The notes under the pieces: generated by a model
What the model was told of the DNA's origin: nothing
Database searches by the model: none
The model's input: the letters and a program-made list of their open reading frames with translations, nothing else
NCBI GenBank assembly: GCA_015345905.1
Contig: JADDTR010000001.1
Coordinates: 558,001 to 622,000 of the forward strand
Source: Aotearoamyces nothofagi
Lineage: Eukaryota > Ascomycota > Leotiomycetes > Leotiales > Tympanidaceae
Length of the DNA: 64,000 nucleotides
Reading direction: 5' to 3'
Translations under genes and position numbers: made by a program
In this document: in pieces, positions 46,573 through 57,558 of the stretch
How positions within the stretch are numbered: the stretch's first letter is position 1
How the letters are laid out: the number at the start of each line of letters is the position of its first letter

Positions 46573-48599
46573 TTAACGTTGGCTGTACATCTGGTTGGGA
46601 GCACCATATGGTGATGCCGGGTAGCCGGAGTACATGTGGTTGTTGCTGTACTCCTGCAGCTGCTGAACACCGCCAGACGGGGCCTGGTATTGACCAGCGA
46701 CCTGGGCGCCGGGCTGGTAGCCGATCGGTGGCAGCTGAACCTGGGAGCGGCCACCCTGCTGCTGATAGCCAGGAGGAGGCTGAGGGTTGCCGTCGGGACC
46801 CTGGGCGTCAGCGGGGTTGGCTTGGGCGGCGGCGGCACGAGCTCGCTCCTCGTCAGCCTTGCGGGAGTTCTCCTCCTCCTTCTTGCGGGCCTTCCATTCT
46901 TTGCGGATTTCCTTGAATTCTGAAGAGACAGAGATGTTAGCGCATCAAGAGCGTCACGTTAGCAGGGCGCGATGTTGACGGATATCAGACGGATTGAAGC
47001 ATTTGATGCAGTTGATGCAGTTGGTCGACGACGCGATGCGAAACACGAAACATAAGGGTGTGGTGCATCTGGTCCCAAAAACGTGGTTGACCCATGCTAG
47101 CTCCCGGATTCTGGTGAGGTTATCCCCAGTCCGTGTCTGGCATAGCCTCGACGCCAACACCATGCGTCCCGCGCACCGTGGAACACCGTGGGATGCAGGC
47201 CGATGCAGGCTAGGAACAGTCCAGAAAAATAAATAATTTAGGGGAACGCCGCACGTTAGGTGCCTGACAAGTCTGCAGTAATAGCGAGAACAAGTGTAAC
47301 ACGTCCTCGATACCCCGCGCATGGCCAACTTGACCATACAACGCGACCGAGTCCAACACGGAGTGAAATAAAGCAAAAGGGGAACAGGACGAAATGGAAT
47401 GCGTGGCATCAGCGTGGCAGAGAGGAATATGGCAGAACATACCTTCAGGAGTGCGCTTCTGGCCGTGGGATTGCATCGTCACATGCGCATTCAAGTGGTT
47501 CAATGTGCCGTAAGCCTTCTCACATCCGTTCCAACCACACTTATACATGCGCTCGATTTCTTCATATCTTCGGCGAGGGCGCTTGTGCTGCTGTGCACCA
47601 GGGATGGGGACGAACGAGTAAACCTGCGACAACGGATGTTGCTACCACCAAATAATTAGCTAGGTTTCTTGCGACACGAATAATACAATACCACTGTAAA
47701 AAATGGAAATGATAATAAAAATGACTGAACATATTGCACAGATCGCCCAGCAGCTAGCTCCCTTGCGTCTCGCAGAGTAAGTCGAAGCTGTGCTCCAATC
47801 TTTTACAAAACTAGTCTTGCGCGATGCCTGATCACCCTACTATGGCAATTGACGCGTCTCAAATCTCAAAACAACAAAGGCGAGGCGCGTTTCCCCCGTC
47901 TCGAGACAAGGACGCGTCCAAAGTCGCGTGTTGCAGCGGGGTGGGAGCTGGGAGACCAAGATGGATATATATAAAAAGAGATGAACTCACTTGTCCAGGA
48001 CGCGCACCTGATGGCGCTGCTGACGTTGGTGTCTGTACACCTGTAGTTGGGTATGGGGCTGGCATACCGTGGTGTGGCTGCTGGCCATAACCTGCCCAGT
48101 CGGGGCGCGGCTGCTGGTACATAGGACCGCCCGGGTGTTGAGGGTAGCCGTGCGACATCTCTTGCTGAGGTGGGTATGGAGAGTATTGGCCCGCGTGGGG
48201 AGGGTAGGTCGGGCTCGACGCGGCAATTGATGGATCTATAGGTACCTCCTGGTCAGACTTTATTTGCTGGGTGTGATGGTTTCGTCCATCTTGCAAAGGT
48301 ATAGACGGACTTGTTGGTTGGGCCATACCTCCGCTGCTACCGCTGTGGTTGCTAGCTGGATAGTAATGACGCTGAATATGCTCTGGGAATGAGCCTGAAC
48401 GCGCCGAAGCAGGATGAACACTGTACTCGGACGTAGGAGTCGCTGAAGTAGAGTAGTTGTTAGATCGCACTTCCTGAGGAGTGAATTGCGCAGCAGATGA
48501 ATTATCTGCGGAGGGGACTTCAGATTGAGTGTCGTTATAGGCTGATGGATAGGGCGTGTGCAAACCTGACTGCGAGTACTCGGGTGCACCACGTTCCAT
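46573..48599 (-). CDS. con7: Con7-type C2H2 zinc-finger transcription factor
   Basis: Exons 48599-47991, 47623-47443 and 46919-46573 encode 378 residues. In the rice blast fungus Con7 is a nuclear regulator of conidium morphology, cell-wall genes and infection structures; orthologues occur across filamentous ascomycetes. The N-terminal 200 residues are Ser/Pro/Tyr/Gln-rich and probably an activation region. Exon 2 holds the signature VYSFVPIPGAQQHKRPRRRY and a C2H2 finger (Cys232, Cys237, His250, His256) within CGWNGCEKAYGTLNHLNAHV. Exon 3 continues EFKEIRKEWKARKKEEEN and ends in a Gln/Tyr/Pro-rich tail. The two introns are 367 and 522 nt, far longer than the local norm. I start at the ATG at 48599, but an open frame extends upstream to 48667 after a possible acceptor, so a 5' exon inside the repeat region is likely. 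Confidence 0.88.
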
Positions 48600-48735
48600 A
48601 GAGCTGTGCGTACCGTTTGCGAAAGCACCAAGCAAGCTTAGAGCTGGGCCACCGCGGTGGGAGATCTACTGCAGCGCTGGGCGTCAGCGAATGCCTGCGA
48701 AGTGTCTGCGACAGGCTGGCAGGGCGCCGTGGGGA

Positions 48736-48771
48736 ACAGGAGGGACAGGAGGGACAGGAGGGACAGGAGGG
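48736..48771 (+). repeat. 9-bp tandem repeat ACAGGAGGG x4
   Basis: Four perfect copies lie just upstream of the con7 coding region, on the template side of its putative leader. On the con7 strand they read as a pyrimidine tract (CCCTCCTGT). Confidence 0.8.
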
Positions 48772-49770
48772 ACCTACGATGACAGGAAGGGCTTTCTGAA
48801 AGAGACAATGTTTCTTCAGTAGAGAATAGGGCGCGAGAGAGGACGGATTATGAGTATGTGAGAATGAGGGATGCTCCGCAAAAAAAGTTGCTTGGAGTCG
48901 CGAAGGAGGAGGGAGGTAGTAGTAGTAGTAGTAGTGTGAAGTGGTGGTGGTGAAGGACGGGAATCTCAGATGACAGGACGACAGGACAGGCCTTGCAAAG
49001 GACCGTTACCCGTTCAGGTGCTAGAGGCTTTCTCTAGACACAGCTGGAGAAGAAAGTCTGCGCGTGCGCGAAGCGTATCTGTAGCCCTCGGCTCGACTAC
49101 GAAAGCCACCGGTGGGAGATCTGGCTGGCAAGTGTCGACGTTAGCGAACGGCAACCAGGTCGACGGGGTGGCGGGTTGTTTAAGGTAATGCTGCCAAAGC
49201 GAGCCAGGGCCGCGAAAGCAGGCCAGAGGGAGGAAGAGGCAGCGGTGCGGTGGGCGGGTCGAGGGTTCAGCGGCTCGCCGGTTCGACGGTTCGACGGTTC
49301 GACGGTTCGACCGTGTGTGTAGTAGTGAGAAGTAGTGAGAAGTAGCAGCGCAGCAGTAGCAGCAGTAGCAGCAGCAGCTAGCTGGACTCGGAGTAGCGAT
49401 GCCTGCGAGGTGCTGGGCCGTGCTGGGCGACGGTATTCTGCACTGTGCTGTGCGGTACTGACTGTACCGGACTATCCTATCCTGTATTCCTCACCTCGCG
49501 GCGGACGGGTGGGATGGGATGGGATGGGATTCCAAGAGGAGCGGTGCAGAGTCGGCGGCAGTCGTGGTGGTCGAGGCAGCCGGAGCGGTCGTAGTCTCGC
49601 AGTCGCGCAGTCGCGCAGTCGCGGCGGGGCGCAGAGGGCAGGACAGGGCAGGGCAGGACAGGGCAGGGCAGGGTAGGCCAGGGAGTGAACAAGAGGGGCA
49701 GGAGAGTGGGCAGGTGTGGTGCGTCGCGGTAGTGCTGTGGTCCGGCGTGGGCTGGTGTGGTCGGGTGTGG

Positions 49771-49810
49771 GAGAGCAGGAGAGCAGGAGAGCAGGAGAGC
49801 AGGAGAGCAG
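49771..49810 (+). repeat. 8-bp tandem repeat GAGCAGGA x5
   Basis: Five near-perfect copies lie in a purine-rich part of the desert. Nearby at 49628-49675 GGGCA/GGACA units form a looser array. Confidence 0.75.
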
Positions 49811-51651
49811 TCTGTCTGGGCGGGTCTGGTATGTGGGACAGAGGGACAGAGGAGGAGATTTATGGGAGTCGGGGGGAGCCTGGGAGGCTTGGGAGAGTCC
49901 GGCCGCAGGCGCAGGCGCAGACGCGAGCAGGGCAGGGCAGGGCAGGACAGGGCAGCAGCGCAGCAGGGCAGCGGCGGACGGCAAGCGTCGACGGAGCGGA
50001 GGGCGCGAGGGCGCGAGGGCGCGAGGGCGCGAGGGCGTGGCCGACAATGGACGCGGGCGTTGGGTCGTTGAGGCCGCGCCAGGAAAGAAAAAAAAAAAAG
50101 GGAAGAGGCGAGAGAGCAGATATCGTCACCGCACCTGCCCCGACGGCACTGGCACCACTGCGCGCTGGAGGCCGAGTCGGGCTGGTGGGCTCGCGGGTCT
50201 GGCGGGCTCGTGGGCGCGCGGCTGCAAAGGGCCTGGCGTCGGATTATACTTTCCGGCGTGCAGGGCGAGCGGACCCAGGGCAGAGAGGGAGAGGGAGAGG
50301 GAGGGAGAGCGCTGTTCTGTTCTGCTCTGCTCAGCTGAGGCCGGGTTAGGTGATGTTAGGTGTTGTTATGCGATGCTATGTGATGTTCGCTGGAGGGAGT
50401 TTCGGCGGTGCTCTGCGCTGCGCGGCCGCAGGCCTTTTTTTCTGTTTCTTTTTCTTCCTCGTCGTCTCCCTCTGCGTCTTCCTCTTCGGGCCAAGCGGCA
50501 CTGGCGGAAGATTCTGGCTCGCTTAGGGGAAGGTCACGAAGGCTGCAGGGAGGAGGGAGCTGGAAGGGCGAGAGGAGAGGCAGAGAGAGAGGGAGGGAGG
50601 GCCGCGCGAGGGGGGGCAGCAGCGTCCAGCGACAGCGAGTGCGAGAGAGCGAGAGAGAGAGAGAGGGTGGTCGGATTAGCGATGGGATGCACTGTAACTG
50701 TACTGTACCGTACCGTACGGTACCGTACCGTACCTACACTACAATCCTACTTTTACTGTACAACAGGACAGCGCAGCGCAGCGCAGCGCAGCGCAGCACA
50801 GCACAGTGTCTGTCTCCCTCTCTATCTCTCTCTCCTCCAGCGGTCTTCAGCGGTCTGCAGCGGTCTTCAGCGGCCGTCGTGCGGCAGCTGGGGGGTGGCC
50901 AGGTGGTCGGTCAGTGAAGTTCCAGCAGTGACGGGCACCACTGGATGGGTGCGAGGGTGGGTGGACTGAGCTGGGCGAGAGCTGTGCGTGCCCTGCCTGC
51001 CCTGCCTGCCCTGCCTGCCCTGCCCTGCCCGGGCATGTACAGTACTGTAGCGTCGCCCTGCCTTGACGCACCTTAGCGGCTGTCTGGCCCGCCCTAGCCC
51101 GGCGGTGGTGTGCGCAAGTGGGCCGCTATGAGGTAGTTACGCGTAGCGATGGCCCTAGCCTGCAGTAGTGCGAGTCCGAGAGCAGAGCTGCAGATCGAGC
51201 AGCAGCCCGGCTAGCGCCCTCGGCGGATGCAGCTAGCGTCTAGGCCCTGTCCAGCCCGGCCGAGCACCCTTCGGATTGTGCGCCGACGCCGTGAGTAATG
51301 GATTAATGAATGAATGAATGATTGAATGAATGAATCGATGAATCGATGCGATGCAATGCTGCACAGTGCGTGCAGGACAGGCAGGAAGCGAGTTGCTTTA
51401 CGGAATGTGCGGTGCCTCGTCCTGGCCATGCTTTGCTTTTGCTATACCTGCTCGTACTTGCGCGCCCTCGCTTCTCCGGGGTGCAAAGGGCTGGGGCGGC
51501 AGCAGTCCTCTCTCTGTACGGTACGGTACAGTACGTACAGACGTGAAGTACGCCTGGACAGTGCGTCTAGCACGTCGATGTCTAGCTAGATATATGCAGA
51601 TGTGCAGATGTGCAGATGTGCAGATATGCAGATAGGTCCCTTAGGTTCCGA

Positions 51652-51700
51652 GTAGCCTGTAGCCTGTAGCCTGTAGCCTGTAGCCTGTAGCCTGTAGCCT
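51652..51700 (+). repeat. 7-bp tandem repeat GTAGCCT x7
   Basis: Seven perfect copies lie shortly after an 8-bp array (GTGCAGAT, 51600-51633) and before a 9-bp array (GGTACTTCA, 51767-51795). Three unrelated arrays within 200 bp show slippage prone to arise anew in this region. Confidence 0.8.
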
Positions 51701-52492
51701 GGGGCTGCGGATGGGCTTTTGGAGACCCTGTACACTGTACAGTCCTGTCGGTAGGCACCTAGGGCAGGTACTTCAGGTACTTCAGGTACTTCAGGTCCTT
51801 TAGGCACTTTAGGCTCTGTAACCTGTCCCCTATGGCCTCTTAACGGCCTGGCCTACCCTGTGGCCTACCCTATGGTGCCGTGAGTGCGCGTGCTACCTTG
51901 GTCTCTGGGCCCTCTTAGCTCATCTAACCCTACAGTCCTGGCAGCTACAGCACTTGCGCCCCTTACGATTACTCGCTGCTCGCTGCTCGCTGCTCGCTGC
52001 TCGCTGCTCGCTACTCTTTGCCCAGTGCCGTGTGATCCCTCGGGCAATCTGCGCTCTAGGCTCTAGGCTCTCCAGGCTCTCCAGGCTCTCTAGGGCTCCC
52101 CAAACCTGTCTGACCGTCTGAACGGCCGCTCCCAAGGGCCCGCTCGCTCACCCGCTCCACGGGCTCCACGGGCTCCAAGGGCTCCCTTACACTGGAAGAG
52201 GCGCCTGCCAGGCGACTTCGGCCGGCTTAATGGCCCACTAGGATCTCAGCTATGATCTACAACCTCCCAGACACTCGGTTGTGTGCTGGTGCAGCGCTGG
52301 CTTGCTGGTGTGCGGGAATGCTACTGTACTGCAAGTACTGTACTACTGTACAGCGCCGTAGCAGGCTGGGCGGCTGGCTCTAGCGGGTGTACGTCGGGCC
52401 ACGGTAGATCACGTCGCAGGCCCTGTCTCCAGGCCTGGGTCAGTGGTCACGCACAGGATTTGGGAGGGGCCTGGATGGATGGGCACTCTCCA

Positions 52493-52542
52493 CTTCACGC
52501 TTCACGCCTCACGCCTCACGCCTCACGCTTCACGCTTCACGC
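52493..52542 (+). repeat. 7-bp tandem repeat CTTCACG/CCTCACG x7
   Basis: Seven copies differ only by T/C at the second base. The array directly precedes the G-tract array at 52561. Confidence 0.8.
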
Positions 52543-52560
52543 ACACGGGGGACTGGAACT

Positions 52561-52627
52561 GGGACGGGGACGGGGACTGGGACGGGGACGGGGACGGGGA
52601 CGGGGACGGGGACGGGGACTGGGACGC
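52561..52627 (+). repeat. GGGACG hexanucleotide array with 11 G-tracts (G-quadruplex candidate)
   Basis: Eleven runs of three or four G, separated by AC or ACT, lie on the plus strand within 67 bp. Any four neighbouring runs satisfy the usual G-quadruplex pattern (G3+ with loops of 1-7), and the loops are very short. Confidence 0.85.
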
Positions 52628-54060
52628 GAGGTAGGTGAGGTGAGGTGAGGTGATCAGACGAGGGCGCAGTGGAGACCCAGAGACAGACAGCCAGTCCGGC
52701 GTGCTCCCCAGCAGCCAGTAGGGCGTCTCAAACTTAATTTGCCTGCAAAGACGATTCTACAGTAGGTGATGCAAGCCGAGATGAGACGCTACTGTGCGTG
52801 TCTGCGCGTATTTGCACGTATTTGCACGTCCTGTAGTAGTATGTATGTATAGATAGATTTCCGGCAAGAGTCGGCACGAGTCGACGCGGCACCCTCACGT
52901 TGTCGACCGGCCGCAGCAGGAGCTGGGAGATCTTCGACGAGGGTGGGCTGTGTGGATGGCGGGAGATGTGTAGATGGATGGATGTACTGTACATACAGTA
53001 TGTATATATAATATGTACGCATATATGTGTGCTCTGCCAGGGACCTATGGCGGCACCGCGCCTGTTGTTTATCGGAGTAGTGCCCAGTCGACTACTCCGC
53101 GGGCGCGACTTTAGGGCTGGGCGCCGAGTGAGACTGCTGGAACTGCACAGGCTGTAGCTGTAGCTGTCGCTGGAGCTGTCGCTGTAGTGTCTGTAGTGTC
53201 TGTAGTGCCTGTAGCTTGTGTAGGGTGGGTAGGTAGGGTAGCTGCTACGAGCCGGCCCTGCCACTGCTTCTTTGTTCGCAAGCGCTGTGCGGGAGTCCTA
53301 AGATATCGTTTGCACTGGCTTCGAGGCCGTCCAAGCCCTCAGTGCAGGTCCCGAGAATCGGTCTCCCTCCAACTCCACACCCTTCTATCAAAGGCGTCTA
53401 AAGCTGGAGGGTCGAGAGACCGACGGATGATGGCACGGTGATTCGATCGACGAGCTGCGGCGGCTGCGGCCAGCGGGTGTCTGCGCGGAGCCTCGGTCTT
53501 CTGGTCGAGCGGTGGCGTGCACGGATTGATGACACTACCGGGCACACGGCGAGCACGCGGTGAGCACACGGTGAGCGCACTGTGAGCACACCGTGAGCAC
53601 TATGTGGCCAGATTGAACGTCCGAGTGGCCGTTGGGTGGGGTGTTTGATGGTGTTGACTCTTGCGACGGCCTCGACTGCTGACGAAATAGAACGCGCCGC
53701 CGGGTTTAGCGGCAGGCCGGCGTGGAGCTTCGAAAGCTTCGCTGGGAGGGAGAAAAGACCGTCGAAGGTTTGCGCCGGCCCACGGCAAACGGACTATCTC
53801 GACCTAGGGAGGAGCTTGGAGGGAACTGGCTGGCTATCTTAGGTAAGGCGAGGCAAGGTACGGTACCTTGCAGGAGAGTCGGTATTATCAGGAGCCTCAA
53901 GCTCTGGACGCACCGCACCGCACAGTGCTGCACAGAGGTAGAAACAAAGTTTTCCGCGATCCGATCTCGAGGATGCGTGCGAGTCTGACAGACTGGGTTG
54001 AAGGGAAGATTCTTTCCTTGAGGCGGGCGTTCTCCTCCTGAGCCAAGCCAGCCTGGTTGG

Positions 54061-54191
54061 TACAGTGCTACAGTGCTACAGAACTACAGAACTACAGAAC
54101 TACAGAGCTACAGAGCTACAGAACTACAGAACTACAGAGCTACAGAGCTACAGAGCTACAACAGAACTACAACAGAACTACAGAACTACAG
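54061..54191 (+). repeat. 8-bp tandem repeat AACTACAG/AGCTACAG, about 15 copies
   Basis: About fifteen units alternate between the two variants, with an ACAACAG insertion near the end. It stays open in all three plus-strand frames and gives low-complexity frames rich in TELQ and NYR, which should not be called genes. Confidence 0.85.
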
Positions 54192-55335
54192 GCAGTCCAA
54201 TCCAGAAATCACTGCGGCCTTATTATTGCACGCAGAACCGCCTCGCTCACTACCCCCGTGACAGTAGCACCGAGTCGCTGGAGTTGCCAGCGCCGCCCCA
54301 TCACCGCTGGCTGACTTTACCGGGTTTCCTCTCCTCTCCTTTCCTTTCCTTCTCTCTTTCTCTCTATACTGGAAGCTTTGACGATAATGTCGATTGTCGA
54401 ACGAAGCTAGGGATGTGGATGCCTCGCTCACTACCTTGCCTGCACCACACTACAGTGCAACATGCCTTGACTTCCTTTTACCTGTGCCCAATTAAATAAC
54501 TGAACAGGCTCAACTTAAGAGCGTCGCAGCTGAGCAGGAAGCCAAGGAAGGTCAAGCAGATGCATGGCTCTACGTACTGCACTGTACAGCAGTACCGAGT
54601 ACAGAGAGCAAGCGCCATGGCAGCGGCAGCGGCAGCGGCAACAGCATCATATCATATCATATCATCATATCATCATATCATCACTGACTAAGACGAGGAG
54701 TTGTGGGCAGCGGCGATGAGCAATGCAGTATATCCGGCCGAGTAGCGAGAGCGAAGATGCAGCGATTGTTCCGACCCATCAGCTGCCCAGTGGGTGTCCG
54801 CCGGCCAGGTCAGCGAGCAGCAGGGACAGGCAGGGGGCAGGGGGCTGGCACAGGGACTGACTGGCACAGGCACAGGCACAGGGACTTCGCGTGCGAGAGA
54901 CATCGAAAACCGAGGCTTTCTACGGAGAAGGGCGGCGTGGGCGGACTCTGCACGATTTGCCTTCAGGATGGAGTGCGAGTGTCCACTCCGTATGCCGTAT
55001 GCTGTCTGTCCGTAGTCCGGACTGGATGTGGTAGCTCGTAATGTACCTGCAGTCTGGCTGGCTGGCTGGCTGGCTTGCTGACCTGACACGACACGACACC
55101 GCAGCCTGTCAGTCAGTATCAAGACCTACGTCCTGTCACTACTGTATGTACGGAGGGAGTACTGTACTGTCCATGCCGAGGCGGCTGGCTCTCAGGCTTC
55201 GTTGCCCACTCGGTGTCCGTCACATCTGTCCTGATACTGTGCGCATCTAGGCCGAACGAGGACAAAGTGGCAGGGCATCGAGTCAGGGCTCTCGAGGGAA
55301 ATATGTCCTGGCAACTGAAGTATATCCATCTACTC

Positions 55336-55375
55336 TACTGTACTGTACTGTACTGTACTGTACTGTACTGTACTG
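55336..55375 (+). repeat. 5-bp microsatellite TACTG x8
   Basis: Eight perfect copies. The unit is also the core of the dispersed TACTGTAC words, so point changes in such arrays, or arrays growing from such words, could link the two. Confidence 0.85.
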
Positions 55376-57132
55376 CATTTCCTACATCACTTACAGGCCT
55401 CTGTACAGCACCTATAGCTGCCATCAAGAGGCCCGATATACGGTATGTGCGTATAGTACTCTGTAACAAGCAGCCATCGTTCTATAGACTAGCAGTCATT
55501 CTGATGCCCCATCGGCGCGCATCGCACATGTGCGTATCCTGGCATCTCCGATCTTCCCTGGTCATCCAGAATTCCTTGCTCCTTGCTCCCTTCCACCTGC
55601 TAGTTCCACCTGCCAATTCCACCCCTCTTTGCCCCCCCCCCCCCCTCCATCAAATGGCAGGCGTCCACGACATGTCCACGATGTGGTGGCAAGTTACAAC
55701 TGGGCAATCGCGGAGGCACAGTTTGCAAACTCTGACGGTTGACGAGTCAAGAACCGGCAAATACGTTCGTTGGATTGGAATGCGTGCAGCTCCTTGCAGA
55801 GTCGTCGCCGGGTTCGAGAGGAATGCTTGCACGCATCTGGATCTGGAACTCCCGAGAAGGATCCCGTGGGCATACAGAGTACAGATGATCTTTCCCTTTC
55901 GCCTGGCTGTCAAGGATTCTTGGTCGGCGTTCGTTATCGCAATCTAAGGTCTATCGTCTATCTATTGCAGTCAGCTTAGAGGTCGTCTTGCGCCTTGGGT
56001 TTCTATGCATAAATGCTGCTATGCGTTTCCGGCCACGCCAGAAATGCAGATAATGAAAGCCATCAGAATGCAGATGGAGGCGAAGACGAAGTCAACCTGG
56101 CATGACACCTCTCTGCTTGTGCGCCTGCAAGCTTTGCCCCGATGTGTTCCGTTTGCAAGTGTCAGTGCATGAGAAGGATGATACCACACCGTGTCACACC
56201 CATACTGTAGTATTATTACGAGGTACGGGATACTTGGTCCTGTATCATTTCTCAACCCTGGGAACTGGCGGTGAGGGCTGTTGAACACGCATCCGCTCCA
56301 GCCGGTCGATAAATGCGTCAGCAAGAGGGGGCTCATCGTCGCCGGCTGCATGCTCCCCCAACAGCTGATCACTTTCCCTCCATTCTCATGGCTCTGAGCA
56401 GCGCTGCGTTTGGAATGACTGGCCGCGCATCCCCATCTCGGCGCTTTCTACCTTCCGGGAAGGCAAAATGAAATTGCACGAAAGCGGACACTTGCGCGCA
56501 TCTGTTTCAGAGGGACGCTGGACGAGGAGCGTCAGTGCTGCGGCGGCCTAGAAGCGCCACATCCGTGAGGGAAAATGGGGAGATGGAACGAGCAGAGCAG
56601 AGCAGAGGAATAGGGCGGGCGGGTGGCAGGATGCACCCTCGATATACATATACAAGCCCATACAGAGAGGCATAGCTGTGTGTGATGGAGCAGGTGTCCT
56701 CGAGGAGACGACGTCGATGAAGTCAGTATAACCTATGCGTGCTAAATGTCGCCGGCAGATGGCCATCGAGCTGCTAGGGAGATAGCTTCTTCCCACAGGA
56801 CTGGTAACGGAGGAGAGAGCATGTGGCTGGCTGGGCTGGCTGGGCTGCTGGCTGGGCTGCTGGCTGGGCTGCTGGCTGCTGGCTGGGCTGCTAACGAGAA
56901 TGAATCTCGCAACGATCTCGAGGCTTATGCGAGTGTGTGTGGTGCGAGAGAGAGCGAGGAGTAGCGGGCGGACGGGCAGCAGCCACGGGGGCCTTGTAGG
57001 CTCTGGCGGTACAGAGTCGGGCGGGCAGGCTACGGGGCAGGCCAGTGCGGCAGGGCAGGGCAGGCAGTCGGCGGTGCTCTAGGCAGGCAGCCTACGATTA
57101 GGGAGGCTTCCCGACCTCCCTAGGCACCGCGG

Positions 57133-57205
57133 GCCCTCCCCTAGGCTTCCTCCCTAGGCTTCTCCCCTAGGCCTCCTCCCTAGGCCTCCTCCCTAGGCTT
57201 CCCTC
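57133..57205 (+). repeat. Imperfect 14-bp repeat CTCCCTAGGCTTC
   Basis: About five copies of a C/T-rich unit centred on the palindrome CCTAGG, with C/T changes between copies. Confidence 0.65.
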
Positions 57206-57521
57206 GGCACCTTGGGGGAGGCTGCTGGTCGCCGGTAGTGTGCCTGTAGTGTGCCTGTAGCTGCCTATAGCTGCCTGTAGCTGCCTATAACTGCCTATAG
57301 CTGCCTAAAGTATAGTTGACTTAAGGTGTGTACCTGCCTACTCGACTACTCTAGGTACCGTCCCTACCGTCCCTACCGTCCCTACCGTTCACTACCGTCC
57401 ACTACTACTGTCCACTACTACCGTCCACTACCGTCCCCTACAGTGAAGCTACCCTGTAGCTTAAGGGTGCCGGTTCCCTAGGGAGGCACCTAAGGCCCCT
57501 ACGGACCTGTCTACCTTAGGT

Positions 57522-57558
57522 ACTGCACTGCACTGCACTGCACTGCACTGCACTGCAC
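57522..57558 (+). repeat. 5-bp microsatellite ACTGC x7
   Basis: Seven perfect copies. Same pentamer class as the TACTG array at 55336, differing by one base per unit. Confidence 0.8.

Noticed and set aside
49519-50969. Long open frames (276 and 417 codons) on the plus strand in the repeat desert
   Set aside because: They are Arg/Gly/Ala-rich, overlap in several frames at once and follow the tandem repeats. No domain, no gene-like codon pattern.
54061-54191. CRISPR-like array
   Set aside because: Head-to-tail repeats without unique spacers, in a eukaryotic genome; simple microsatellite.
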